From Owenia fusiformis (lineage: Eukaryota; Annelida; Polychaeta; Sabellida; Oweniidae): a stretch of 64,000 bases of DNA. A program made the translations under genes and the position numbers. The notes beneath the pieces were generated by a model that did not search any database, was not told where the DNA came from, and was given only the letters and a program-made list of their open reading frames with translations. Below, one piece after another: positions 1 to 11,175 of the stretch; position 1 is the stretch's first letter; each line of letters begins with the position of its first letter. The DNA lies in assembly GCA_903813345.2 (NCBI GenBank), contig CAIIXF020000012.1, positions 8,081,615-8,145,614 of the forward strand, given 5' to 3'.

Positions 1-464
1 ATTAATTATCAATAGAAATTTAAAACTCACCGTGCGGCTGCCGTGGGAAATGTGACTGCAAAAGTATGAGAGCGCAGAAATTCTGCGGCGAGCGTAGAAA
101 AGCTACTGGCCGCAGAAATGATAGACCGCAATGTGACCGGGGTGTAATATTTGTTCATTTCTGAGGTCCCCGTAGAAATCAACTGGCTCAACAAGATTGA
201 ATCATTATTTGTCAATGTTTCACGATCACTTTTTATTTGATATTACATCCTAGCACTATGAATAACATTTATAAATTGTCCCGATGTAAATAAAACAAAA
301 AAAAGTATTATTTATCAACAAAAATTTAAAATTCACTGTGCCGCTGCCGTGGGAAATGTGACTGCAAAGTATGAGAGCGCAGAAATGCCACGGCGAGCGT
401 AGAAATGTTACTGGCCGCAGAAGTGATAGACCGCAAGGTCGCCGTAGGAAATGTGACTGGGGTG
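1..464. repeat. TIR repeat, CACCCCAGTCACAT family (left part outside window)
   Basis: GC-rich repeat sequence that reappears almost unchanged at 3820-4296: the stretch around 140-320 matches 3825-3975, and 1-140 matches 3985-4120. It contains several copies of a module built of GCAGAAAT, GCGAGCGTAGAAA and CCGTGGGAAATGTGACTG. The right end reads AATGTGACTGGGGTG followed by TTA at 465-467, which fits the TIR CACCCCAGTCACAT plus a TWA target duplication seen at the complete copy 3653-4296. The left end lies before position 1. No real gene is present; the short ORFs are readings of the repeat. Confidence 0.7.
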
Positions 465-467
465 TTA

Positions 468-1585
468 ATCAAGTCGAAGACGCGATAAGGAAACACTAGG
501 GAGTTTAAACTTGCAATGTTTTTCACAACCTGAACCTGAACGGAAAATATTTAAGCGATGCATTTGTATGAACGATTGGTCATGCGTATAGGTTGACGTT
601 TCGATTTGATATGCAAGCTGAAAATCCCTATTATCAAAGCGAAGGTACTCATTCAAGAACCTGTATATATTTTAACTTTCAATTCAGACAAGACTCTATC
701 ACCAAGGTCCGGCTATCAATGCACCTTCTTCAATTGAACGGGGCCAATTCCATAAAATGACAAAATGGAAGCGACGTTATTATTTCTATTAATAAGTAAT
801 GTAATATAAGTGGTGATTATTTTTTACAAATAAAAGTCCATGATTTGCCAAAAGCCTGTTATGTAGTCATTCATTCATTCTATCTAAGATAAAACACTTT
901 TAGATTAGTCAGTAAGCGCATAATGTTATATTGTTTTTGTTTTTTTGTTAAATGTTGATTGTTCAGTCGTTAGATTTACTATCTCGATAAAAGTGTCAGT
1001 TTTATGACAAAACTATATATAATCGTGTTTTATCATTCACGTTACTTCCTGGGCTTAAAAACTCGGTTGATTTATAATGAAAAATTACTGCATTTTTCAG
1101 AATGATTAATTGCACAATCATTGTATATATAATGGCCACAATCATCAATGAATGCAATTATCATGTTGTACCAATAGCAACCACATTATCGACTCCCTTG
1201 TCACTCATCTTTTAGAGTGTTTCCTCCGAAAATTATCTGACGTCTGTGAGATTTTCAATGGATTTCCCCGTTGTGCTCTTGATAAAGCATGACTATTAAA
1301 TAGCCCATGCTTGTACAGCACATGATGGTACGTGAAAACCGGGTCACATGTCGTGGGATATCTGGCGATATTCAATGGCAATGCTAATTAGATAAGACAA
1401 CCGTGAGATATCTAGCGATATCCCACACTCCCGGGAATTTTCAAAGAATTTGTTTTCGTTCAGTGTAAATAATTTAGTTCAGTGTAAGTCAAAATGGCAG
1501 ACGAACCGAGTAGATTCGTAAAAATATCTGAAGACTTAATGAATTAATAATATTAGGGATGTTGAGCTAGACAGTGATATAATAA
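468..1585. other. AT-rich intergenic stretch
   Basis: No coding exon, RNA gene or clear repeat could be recognised on either strand. Around 1350-1420 a short motif (GATATCTGGCGATATTC and GATATCTAGCGATATCC) occurs twice. The 5' exons expected for the galactosyltransferase at 3143 were searched for here by eye and not found. Confidence 0.4.
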
Positions 1586-1722
1586 AACAAATATTTCACT
1601 CTATTGAGGTGAATACCTGTAGCACTTTCACAAGTTGATATTCCACTTGCCCTTCGGGCTTCGTGGAATATCACTTGTGAAAGATGTACAGGTATTCACC
1701 TCAATAGAGTGAAATGTTTGTT
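1586..1722. repeat. Hairpin (perfect-palindrome type) MITE
   Basis: Two arms of about 60 bp are nearly exact inverted copies: AACAAATATTTCACTCTATT at the left and AATAGAGTGAAATGTTTGTT at the right. They are separated by a loop of about 15 bp around CCCTTCGGGC. It abuts the 5'-truncated Tc1-type MITE at 1725, whose outer left end is missing exactly here, so this hairpin either inserted into or replaced that end. No ORF. Confidence 0.8.
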
Positions 1723-1724
1723 CA

Positions 1725-2492
1725 ATATTGATGGAAACGTAACTTGACTTCATTTCCAATACCTCCAAATTTTCTCAATTTTTTCCTCAATTACAATAGG
1801 TCGAAAATTGATGATAAATTTGATGAATTTTTGAAAATCGTCATTCCCATGTAATCCAATGGGAAATTGAGGGTTCGGGGCAAATCAGAAATCAGGATAT
1901 CTTTCCAGTAAAAGATCCAGCAAAAAAATATTTTTATATAGAAAATTGAATTGTCTAACGTTTTTGAACACTTCGTGTTTAGTTTATTTGATGAATATTA
2001 AAGTTACAGCGCTTCAAAGTCATTTTTGAAAAGAATTTTTTGCCTCCTGTGTTATTTCAATGGGAGAGGTTTTTTGAAAAACAATTTTGACTTTAAAGCT
2101 CTATAACTTTGTTGAACCTGAAGAAACATATCAATTTTTTGTTAAATAAAGTTAGCAAATTCAATTACCTGCCTAACTCGTATTTTTTGCAAGGACTCGG
2201 ATGGATGGATATTCTGTCATATGACTTGCGGCAAACCGACCATTTCCCATTGGTTAACATAGGAATGTCGATTTTCAAAAATTCACCAAGTTCATCATCA
2301 ATTTTCGACCTACTGTAATTGAGGGAAAAAATTGAGAAAATTTGGAGGTATTGGATTGTAAGTCAAATTACGTTTCCATCAATAGTATAAGTATTTTCAT
2401 CGCAGGTTAAGTAAATAAAAATTCAAAGGTAAGGGGGCTTTAACACGTAGTTCAATGGGGGAAAAAGGTTGCCAAACTTATGGAGGGGACTG
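1725..2492. mobile_element. Tc1/mariner-type MITE, left end missing
   Basis: Long inverted-repeat element. The right end reads GGTTGCCAAACTTATGGAGG, then GGACTG and TA (2493-2494), so the TIR begins CAGTCCCCTCCATAAG beside a TA, as in Tc1/mariner elements. The inner arms are inverted copies of each other (1737-1800 against 2320-2395). The same element lies at 42911-48705, where it is split by a 4.9-kb insertion; this copy is uninterrupted at the corresponding site (CTAACTCG at 2173-2180). The outermost 110 bp or so of the left arm are absent. Non-coding. Confidence 0.8.
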
Positions 2493-2639
2493 TATATTAT
2501 ACCTCACAATTGTAAAAATTAAGCAACACTTCCCAAAGTTTCAAGTTTACCGTCTTCAAACGCTCAAATACGCTGCAATTGTATCATTTGCACTGACATT
2601 TCAATTTCTTACTTGAGAGGCTATTGGTCATTGTTTGTA

Positions 2640-2860
2640 CTGGCCAGATCGGAGTTTGAAATATGTTATGTTTACTTTCCTTATGACACAGGATGTACTC
2701 GTAAGATAAAGCAATTATGTATGGTCGGTTTGGATAGAGGTTTATCCCTCGTTAGAGATGTAGCTCTACCTTCGATCCATATGGTCCCTCGGGTAGATAT
2801 GCATATCTCCCTCTGGATAAACCCCATATCCAGAACATCCCAGTACACAACCCTTATTTA
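2640..2860. repeat. Dispersed repeat shared with 58490-58660
   Basis: The segment containing GGTAGATATGCATATCTCCC, then TCTGGATAAACCCCATATCC, and ending in ACAACCCTTATTTA recurs in the same orientation at about 58490-58660 with scattered differences. The short ORFs across it on both strands are not conserved between the copies, so it is treated as a non-coding interspersed repeat. Confidence 0.65.
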
Positions 2861-3142
2861 GGTAATAATATATTGCTGCAGGGTTCAATGTTTGAAGTGC
2901 CAGGAAGTGCTTATACTTATTAGTATTAATATTAGCACATCGAGCATTTGACGAGCAGATAAGATGGGAAGAGTTCAAAATAAAACAACGTGCTACCATA
3001 CCAACTATGCATTTTGACCAATTAACAGTAACCCGTTTTTCAATTGTGTTTAATGTCTCCCACAAGTCTTCAGAATAACATTGTCGACAAATGAGCATTA
3101 TGCTTGTCTGGCCTATTCACACACTGTTTGTTTATGTTGCAG

Positions 3143-6100
3143 GATTACACCCATAATTTCAACAGAGGGTATTTATTCAATGTTGGATACAGAGAAGCGC
3201 TTAAATTGACGGACAACACGACTGATGGTCTTTGCGTGATACGACATGACATTGACCTACTCTTGGAGGATGATCGACTGATTTATGAGTGTTCACGAGA
3301 TCCAACCCACTTCTCTGTTGGCGTGGATACGTTGCAATACAGGTTGGCATAAGATGGGAAAAACACCAGTGTTCAAATGTAATGTATATAATTTAAATGT
3401 GTATTGAAAAGATATCTTTGCTAATTTGTCAAATCGAAAGACAAATGACGTCATGCAATGGCGGTTTCAAAATTTTCTAAAAATGCTTCGAATAATATTA
3501 TTTTAACAACTGGTGTGTTAACCAATACAATAGTTTATTATTTCACGTCAACATAAAGAAAGATAAAGGAATATGCTAACATCGATTAAACCATCATAAC
3601 GTGTGGTTTTCGAAAACTAGCCGGTCAAAATTTGTAAAAACCAAGGTGGTAACACCCCAGTCACATTTGTCGTATGGAAGGCGTGCGTCGACCGCAGATC
3701 AATTAAATCAGTGTATTTCTGCGGCGAGCGTAGGAAAACTACGCTCGCCTTGCGGCCTCCGTACGGCGTATCCAGTTTTTTACAGGCCGCAGGGTCGCCG
3801 TAGAAATTATAACTCGGAGTTATAATATTTGTTCATTTCTGAGGTCCCCGTAGAAATCAACTGGCTCGACAAGATTGAATCATTATTTGTCAATGTTTCA
3901 GAATCACTTTTCATTTGATATTACATCCTAGCACTATGAATAACATTATAAATTGTCCTGATGTAAATAAAATGAAAAAAGTATAATTTATCAACAGAAA
4001 TTTAAAATTCACCGTGCGGCTGCCGTTGGAAATGTGACTGCAAAAGTATGAGTGCGCAGAAATTCTGCGGCGAGCGTAGAAAAGCTACTGACCGCAGAAA
4101 TGATAGACCGCACGGCGGCCGTGGGAAATGTGACTGGGGTGTTGATCAACAGAAATTTAAAATTCACCGTGCGGCTGCCGTGGGAAATGTGACTGCAAAA
4201 GTATGAGAGCGCAGAAATTCTACGACGAGCGTAGAAAAGCAACTGGCCGCAGAAAGTATAGACCGCACGGCAGCCGTGGGGAATGTGACTGTGGTGTAAG
4301 CAAGAAACTTAGATTATTTCTGTCATCTCCAAAGCTCGGGGGTTTTTGAAGTCAACGAAACAAGTCAAAATTTCTTTGCGCTGTGATCTTGTGATGTGAT
4401 ACTTGTTTTAGACTGTCTTATGACTTGCTTTTTGGCGGAGTAGTTGCTATTCTTGGAGAGCAGTTCAATGAAGTAAATGGCTTTAGTAATATTTACTTCG
4501 GTTGGGGCGGAGAAGATGATGACTTTAGGGCACGGTAAGAAATTGAATTTTAAATTATGTGTCGAATCGCAAAATCCAGACAGGTGAAAGGTGTTTGTAC
4601 ATTAAATGACATTCACTGTATTTTCCTAACAGTAGCAAGAACGTTGCAAGGTTTTTTAAAGATGTGTTTGTATTTTCACTAGAGGGAGCGCACTCGAGCA
4701 TAGACGGAAAAAATAACTGCAAGGCAAAATGGCAAACTCTTCTCAATATACAGTATTCTAGAGTCCATATTGATTAATCGTTAAAATTTGATGTTGTTTG
4801 TAGATTATTTGAATTTGGATTCATTCCTGTGCACCATAAAAATGTTTCTTGGGCTCGTTATTCAATGCTGACCCATAAACATGCAGACGAAACTCAGAAT
4901 AATGTTAGGTATGGTATTAATCGATTAAGTGAAGTCATATATAAGATTAAATTTTAAGATTAAATTTGCTAAATTGTCCACCGGAGAAAAATATGATTTG
5001 ATTTTCCAGGTTTTACAAAATTTATTGGTTTCAAATTCAATACCTCTTTAAATGATCCTCTTATTGAAATAACACAGGTGGTCAGTTAGGTGGTCAAAAT
5101 TACTTTAAGCTCTGTATCGCTAATTTTAACAATGAAAGCGAGACATTTAGCATGTAAAATGTAAAACCATTCAATTTTCTACTCAGAAAGAATTTTTAAC
5201 ATATGCTTTACTGAAAAGATATTCCAAAATGTTGCCCCTAAGCCACCATTTGTTTAACATGGGATCTGCCATTTTTGTTTTTCATGAAATTCATAAATTT
5301 TGACATCAAATTTTGACCTATTGTAATGGAGATATAACATTGAATTTTGCAGACTTAATAGAGAATAGAATTAAGATACAGATTTATTTACTTTATCGGG
5401 TTTTCTTTTGTTCAACACTTAGAGAAAATAGTCGTTCAAATAAATGTGGGGGTTAACATGTAAACCTATGAGGAAAATCACTGGTCCTTAACTTTTTTGA
5501 GGAGTATATTTCGGAAGTTAATCTATTGCATATCAAACCGAAACGAAAAGTGCAATGTATCGAGCGCTCATTTACTTTCCACGCTTAAATAACTTCTGTG
5601 TTTATGCTGAATTGTAACTGACCGGCTAGCGGCTGCCGGCTTGATGGCAATGACTATGAATAGTACCTGCCGTGTATCTCCGTACCTTCAAGCTATCGCG
5701 TCAAACCCAATCGCTGCCCTATATAACCGGTTAATCTGCTGTTATGCCTGGGTTAAATATCGGCCCGCGCCCGGCCGATTGAGTGTTTTGTTCATTATTG
5801 TATTGAATTTTAAACAAAATACTCAATCGGCCGGGCGCCGTAGTGAAAATCGGAGCAAATGTCACTCAGGCATTAACTCTTCACTTATAAACATACAACT
5901 AGACAAGAATATTCTGGGCTAAAACGGTTTATTAAGTAAACGTAAAACTTATAATCTCAAATACTGTACATATACATTGAGTACTAGAATAACCGCCCAA
6001 ACAGCCCAGAATATTTGTGTCTTACATCATGTATAAGGTCTTAATTAAGAGTCTTTCTGAGAAAGATGCCAACACAGAAACTGGTATCCTTATATACCTT

Positions 6101-7821
6101 TTAAAACAGTCACTAGACCAACGTCCTAAGAGCTGTAGCTCCCATTCGGCCATTGAAGCCATAGCACCACGTGTACACCCATCTATCCTAAAACTATGGC
6201 CACTGTATTTCTCTGGATTAACTCCAATCAGTGATAAATAAGTGCGTATGTGATCAATGAACAATTGTCTAGATAACAGACTTCCATCTTGTAATTGGAA
6301 CACGGGGGGATTACCATTGTTCAATTTAAAATTATTTTTCATCGCACACACAGCAAAAAACTTTTGATTTGTACATCCTATGACTATTTCAACACCAGTA
6401 CCAATTGCATCTGTTTTGGAATATTTTTGCATGACCTTCATACAAGACTCATTATCAAAGAAAATATCTCTCCTGCTCAAGTCTCTATAAGGGTTAAAGT
6501 GTAAAGGATCGTTTACAGTAACTTCTGCACATCTTAATAATGCGAAAAAAAGCTAAAGTTATCGCAGACCAGTAAGTTATGGTATCATGATCGAGATTGC
6601 GATGCATAACTTTCAACCTTTTCATTATGTTATGGTCTATTGCCAATGTTCTATTACAAGTGTTGTCTTGAGCAACAGAGATCCCCTTTAAAGCTCGTTT
6701 GATTACAAAACTGTCCTTTAAAGGATCATCAAACCCATTTTCTAAAAGATATGAACGCACGGCATATAGCTGATTTACAACCGTACCGTGTCTTAATTTG
6801 CGATCTGCACAATCAGCAATAAACAGCATCAGAGTGTCCTCAGAAGGTGGCGTGAAGTTGAGTTTGTGAAATTGACAGAATTTCATGAATACTCTTTGAC
6901 CACTGCTGTAAGTATTTTGCGTGGAGAGTTGAAGACCATTTTAAATTTTAAATTTTCTAACTGCGCATGACGGAACTCACTAATACAAGTACATTATAGA
7001 TTTATGTAAAGATGTCAGGTCGGTCGTTTAGAATAAAAATGAATTTATGCACATAAATAGTACTTTTAGCAGCAAGTACACATGTAGTAGTTACCTGATC
7101 TGTTCGCTAATTCAACCAAAGGACTAAATAGTCGATCATTACAGTGGCATAAAACACGCGATCACAGCTGTTCGTCGACTAACGTGTTTTTACGGTGTTA
7201 AAAATTATTTTTGACGCCGTTCAAAATGAATTTTAACGGCGTTAAAAATCGTTTTTAACGACGTAAAAGTAATTCTTTACGGCGTATAAAATCGTTTTTA
7301 CGGCGTTAAAAGTAGATTTTACGGCGTTAAAAGTATGACGATACATTGGTCCAGATGGCCAGCCATATAAATCAACTTCAAAGACGGGTAGATTTATGAA
7401 AATTAATAGGTTAAGTGGTATCCGACAGCAGAGAGCTGCATTTATGAATACAAGCTTAATATCTTTATTGCGTCATTTACTGTGAAAACATTCAATTAAA
7501 CTTTGTAAATGTTCTCTTTTTAGGCATGATTTGTTAAGAAATGGATACCAAAGATACAATTGCGATGGCCTCAGTTCGACCATGTATACGGTGACCAACA
7601 CAGAATTTAAGAAACACAATATTTTCATAAGGATAAACACACCTGTTGATCTCAAAATGTCTACTATTTGCATGAACTGTTTTTACAAGGACCCGAGCAT
7701 TGATATTTGCAATAAAGTCCAGCCAAAGTATGAAGAAAATAAGGCTAACGTAAAACAAAATATAATGTTTTTCCCATTCGGTTTAATGTGTATTGCTCAA
7801 ATTGCACATTGTACTAATTAG
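3143..7821 (+). CDS. Beta-1,4-galactosyltransferase family enzyme, last four coding exons (5' partial)
   Basis: Golgi enzyme expected to transfer Gal or GalNAc from the UDP-sugar to a terminal GlcNAc. Exons: 3143-3342, 4412-4534, 4804-4908 and 7524-7821; every junction is AG/GT, the phases match, and together they give 241 residues before TAG. Numbering from the first visible residue: NVGY at 13-16; the DxD-type metal motif DID at 36-38; FGGV at 74-77; GWGGEDDD at 97-104, the acceptor/catalytic signature of the family; and MLTH at 129-132, matching the metal-binding M-x-x-H of vertebrate B4GALT1. The C-terminus runs on about 50 residues past the usual end, with several cysteines. The signal anchor, stem and first part of the catalytic domain are not in the window. 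AATAAA lies 51 bases after the stop. Whether it uses Gal or GalNAc cannot be told. Confidence 0.93.
3653..4296. mobile_element. TIR element with TAA duplication in galactosyltransferase intron
   Basis: The left terminus CACCCCAGTCACATTT (from 3653) and the right terminus AATGTGACTGTGGTG (to 4296) are inverted copies, and both are flanked by TAA (3650-3652 and 4297-4299). A 3-bp TWA duplication is typical of PIF/Harbinger-type elements. The interior is GC-rich tandem modules (GCGGCGAGCGTAG, CCGTGGGAAATGTGACTG) shared with 1-464 and partly with 53930-54092. No transposase. Confidence 0.75.
5040..5505. repeat. Diverged relative of the Tc1-type MITE
   Basis: Phrases such as TTGAAATAACACAGG, TTTACTGAAAAGATAT, ACCATTTGTTTAACATGGGA and GACCTATTGTAATGGAG follow the order seen in 48240-48560, with many substitutions. 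It ends near GAGGAGTATAT. Non-coding, in the third visible galactosyltransferase intron. Confidence 0.5.
5745..5872. mobile_element. Hairpin MITE, TGCC/GGCA family, TTA duplication
   Basis: A 128-bp near-palindrome. It starts TGCCTGGGTTAAATATCGG, carries CGGCCGATTGAGTGTTTTGTT and its inverted copy around a short AT-rich loop, and ends TGTCACTCAGGCA. TTA flanks both sides (5742-5744 and 5873-5875). Other members: 36368-36507, 54577-54720 and 55397-55517, with partial copies at 45590-45645 and near 59000. No coding capacity; it must move with a transposase supplied by another element. Confidence 0.85.
6022..6940 (-). pseudogene. Tyrosine recombinase (Crypton/DIRS type), frameshifted
   Basis: Two overlapping minus-strand readings join into one tyrosine-recombinase: an N-terminal SAM-like core-binding part (from about 6940 to 6550), then a catalytic part ending at 6022. 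Visible signatures are GHSFR (the H-x-x-R box), [13 protein letters not shown] with the nucleophilic Tyr, and, in the frame restored across the break, LLRCAEVT with the first catalytic Arg. The break is a one-base expansion of an A run at 6545-6551. No start codon fits the true N-terminus and an in-frame stop lies just upstream of 6940, so the 5' end is lost or was spliced. No reverse transcriptase accompanies it, which favours Crypton over DIRS, but a DIRS fragment is not excluded. It lies antisense in the galactosyltransferase intron. Confidence 0.85.
7184..7336. repeat. Minisatellite of ACGGCGTTAAAA-type units
   Basis: Five to six imperfect repeats of about 25-33 bp built on TTTTAACGGCGTTAAAA, itself a near-palindrome, lie about 190 bases before the last galactosyltransferase exon. 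No coding sense. Confidence 0.75.
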
Positions 7822-7871
7822 CGTATGTATTTGTACATTATTATTTAACATAATTTATATAGATAAACCCA

Positions 7872-7877
7872 AATAAA
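7872..7877 (+). promoter_or_regulatory. Candidate poly(A) signal of the galactosyltransferase gene
   Basis: AATAAA, 51 bases past the TAG at 7819-7821, with AT-rich sequence following. The position suits a 3' end-processing signal; cleavage itself is not visible. Confidence 0.5.
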
Positions 7878-8254
7878 TTTATCATTAATATACACTATTA
7901 ATATAATTAATAATATCTTTATAAGGACAACCCAGCTTTTCAAATTCATTATCTGCATGATATGGTCAATGTTTCTACAAAAGGGAAAGGACCATATTCT
8001 GTCAAAACGTCGAAACAAATGCGGTCTTACAAATCTCCTGCCGAAAATGCTTGTTCATGTATAACGTCGTAAACGTCATGTGCTACGACGTATAAGAGAA
8101 TGGGATGTGTCTCTGAGCGTCTTTTTGATCCGTAGGAATCAAATATCAGTTGGTTCAGACTCTGGTACAATGAATTTGAAAAGCGGGGTTGTCTTTACAA
8201 AGGTACCTCATATGTCCCTTTTTTATGTCCACACAACATAGTGTGGGGCCATAT

Positions 8255-8345
8255 TGTCGGCCTAGGCGCGTCCGACTGTCTGTCCGTCCGTCCGTCTGTC
8301 CGTCCGTACGTCCGGGAGTTTTCTCCAAAACCGCTACAGATATCA
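8255..8345. repeat. GTCC microsatellite with flanking module
   Basis: A run of (T/C)GTCCG units sits at 8275-8315. The same kind of run, with a GAACTTCG-bearing flank, appears at 28720-28775 and, as GGAC/GGAT units, at 41210-41285. The ORFs across it on both strands are low-complexity readings. Confidence 0.7.
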
Positions 8346-8427
8346 CCTTCAAATTTTCAGGGATAACTTATGAGTGCATACAGATGTGGATGAAAAAAAA
8401 TTAACTCGATACCTACTTCCTGTCGGC

Positions 8428-9990
8428 CATTTTGAAGTCAAATGCTAAAATCCTTGTCTGCAAACTTTAAGAAAAACGGCTTCACAGTTGCTTTTAAAAC
8501 TTTAATATCTTGTTCAGCTCACTTCATTCTAGATCTGATTAGGTTTTGGACCTGTTAGCTCAGTCATGTCAGCCATTTTGAATGTTTTAAGAAAAGTTAG
8601 CGCACGATAATACTTTGTATCATATTGAATGGTGTTTTTCAGTTTTCATACTTTAACTATTTAGTAGCTTTATAAATAATTTCTGGTGTGCTTTGTTGTA
8701 AAAGCCTATGTTATTGTTAACAGTAGTTATATGTAATAATTTTGTAAAAAGAAATCAGCAAAAACTCATAATCACTTTTTTATTGTCGGCCATTTTGGAT
8801 TTTTCCATCCTAAAATCTTGTCTGTAAAGTCTTGTCTACGCGTTTTCAGGTGAACCGTTTGGTAGATCAATTTCAAATTTTCAGGGATGATTTTTAATAT
8901 GAAAATCTAGATCTGATTAGTTTTTGGGCATTCTGGGTAAATGTCAAGGCAGCCATTTTGGATTTTCCGTCCTAAAATCTTGTCTGTAAAGTCTTGTCTA
9001 CGCATTTTCAGGTGAACTGTTTGGTAGATTAATTTCAAATTTTCAAAGATGATTCTCATTATGAAAATCTAGATCTGAATAGTTTTTGGGCATTCTGGGT
9101 AAATGTCAAGGCAGCCATTTTGGATTTTCCGTCTTAAAATCTTGCCCGTAAAGTCTTGTCTACGCGTTTTTAAGTGAACCGTTTAGTAGATCAATTTGAA
9201 ATTTTCAGGGATGATTCTCAGTATGAAAATCTAGTTCTGATTAGTTGTTGGGCATTCTGGGTAAATGTCAAGGCAGCCATTTTGGATTTTCTGTCCTAAA
9301 ATCTTGTCTGGAAAGTCTTGTCTACACATTTCCAGGTGAACTGTTTGGTACATCAATTTCAAATTTTCAGGGATGATTCTTAGTATGAAAATCTAGATCT
9401 GATTAGTTTTTATGCATTCTGGATGAATGTCAAGGCAGCCATTTTGGATTTTCCATCTTAAAATCTTGCCCGTAAAGTCTTGTCTATGCGTTTTTAGGTG
9501 AACCGTTTGGTAGATTAATTTCAAATTTTCAGGAATGATTCTTAGTATGAAAATCTAAATCTGATTAGTTTTTGGGCATTCTGAGTAAATGTCGAGGCAG
9601 CCATTTTGGATTTTCTGTCCTAAAATCTTGTTTGTTAAGTCTTATCTACGCATTTCCAGGTGAACCGTTTGGTAGATCAATTTCAAATTTTCAGGGATGA
9701 TTCTTAGTATGAAAATCTAGAACAGATTAGTTTTTTGGCATTCTGGATAAATGTCAAGGCAGCCATTTTGGATTTTATGTCCTCATATCTTATCTGTAAA
9801 GTCTTGTTTACATGTTTTCTGGTTAACTGTGTGACGGATCAATTTCAAATTTTCAGGGGTGGTTCTTAGTATGAAAATCTAGAACTGACTAATTTTTGGC
9901 ATTCTGGGTAAATTTTAAGGTGGTCATTTTGGATTTTCCGTCCACAAATTGTGCCGGTAAAGTCTTGTCTACTCATTTTTAGGATAACCA
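8428..9990. repeat. Tandem satellite array, 162-bp unit
   Basis: The marker CCATTTTGGAT recurs at 8791, 8954, 9116, 9278, 9440, 9602, 9764 and 9925 (CATTTT start positions), a period of 161-163 bp over about seven and a half copies. Each unit contains CCTAAAATCTTGTCTGTAAA, GTGAACCGTTTGGTAGAT and TTTTCAGGGATGATTC. Copies differ by scattered substitutions. Two degenerate copies precede it (8428 and 8574). No ORF is kept through the array. Confidence 0.92.
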
Positions 9991-10197
9991 TTTGACGGGA
10001 TCACCCAAAGGTGGGGATATTTTGTACACATTTGTGTTCTTGTCATTTTTTTATAATCCGATGTCAATCCGATGTCTGACAACCCTCACAAAAATCTAGG
10101 CAGTGTGCATTTTAACCTTCTGTGAAAGAACAAGTGGGATTTAATAGTCGTTTTTATGTCACCACCAAAAAGTGGAAAAAGTGGGAAAATTCTGGCG

Positions 10198-10394
10198 ATT
10201 GATACGTGTCGTAAGGTCGTATGACGAATTTTACAAAGATTAGTCCTCACCAATGCCATTTACAAGAAGAGAGTAATGCATGAAGAAACAAAGAACACCA
10301 GCCGCTTTACTTATCATGATGATAATGCCCCAAGTCACGCCTCAGATCTTGTCAAGGTTTCAATAATTGAGATTTTCATTACGATGGCTGTGTA
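10198..10394 (+). pseudogene. Mariner-type transposase relic
   Basis: The plus-strand reading from about 10220 gives RILQRLVLTNAIYKKRV followed by YHDDNAPSH, matching the catalytic-domain block of mariner transposases in which HDNAPxH carries the second catalytic Asp. It is cut short by TAG soon after and has stops and frame changes upstream. No TIRs were found around it. Short and degenerate, so the family is likely but not certain. Confidence 0.5.
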
Positions 10395-11175
10395 GTATAT
10401 ATAGTAATCGTTTTAATCTACAATTACTGAACGCATTAGTGCAGTTATATGGTTTATTTCGTTCACTATGACGAGGGTGCATGCTTTGGTCACATTGGGA
10501 AGGGCCTAATAAATAATATTGTAAACCACACTTAGGTAGCAACACAATAGAATGGAATTTTTGGGAATACCCAGCTATAACAAAGAGGAGTGCATTATTT
10601 TCTATGCTTTTAAGAATGTACACTTGTTTAACTATCAAAAACCTGTGTGGCACAAAAGATGATTGACCCGCTCATACAGTGCACTACATTCATTTATTCA
10701 CAGCTCTTTCAATTGTCTTTGTAAAACGTTATTAAGCATGTGTTGGAGGATACAAAATGCCTTTATAATTATGTGAAATATAATCGTACGATCAAATGTT
10801 AGTTGTATTCGTATTTTTATGTTTATATTTAAATTACAGCAAAGAATGAGTCATTGCCAAACCAAGAAACAATATATTTCACTCTCAGTTTCACATATGA
10901 TCATGTTATAACTTTGTGGGAATAGCGATGCACGTAACCTTTACATTTCTATTTCTCCTTTTTGGAGATACATTTTGGAGTATGATACCCCGGCCCCGTT
11001 TTCAATAAATTTTACCCTTAGCGTTCTTGGACTTCAAACAAAAGTTAAAGTTACCTGCAAATGATATACTCATTGCATTGAGTAAGAAACTTTGTTTGGT
11101 ATAGCGAAACATATGAGTAAAAAATAAATTGTGTAAGTTTCTTTAGTGTTTCTATGCAAAATAACACACTCCGTC
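10395..11175. other. AT-rich stretch without recognised features
   Basis: No exon, RNA gene or repeat could be supported. An antisense ORF at 10360-10653 shows no recognisable domain. Confidence 0.35.

Noticed and set aside
2613-3098. Open frames upstream of the galactosyltransferase exon as its missing 5' exons
   Set aside because: They lie in a dispersed repeat and show none of the expected family motifs or matching splice phases.
8155-8404. Overlapping ORFs on both strands rich in Arg/Ser/Val/Pro
   Set aside because: They are translations of a GTCC microsatellite and not proteins.
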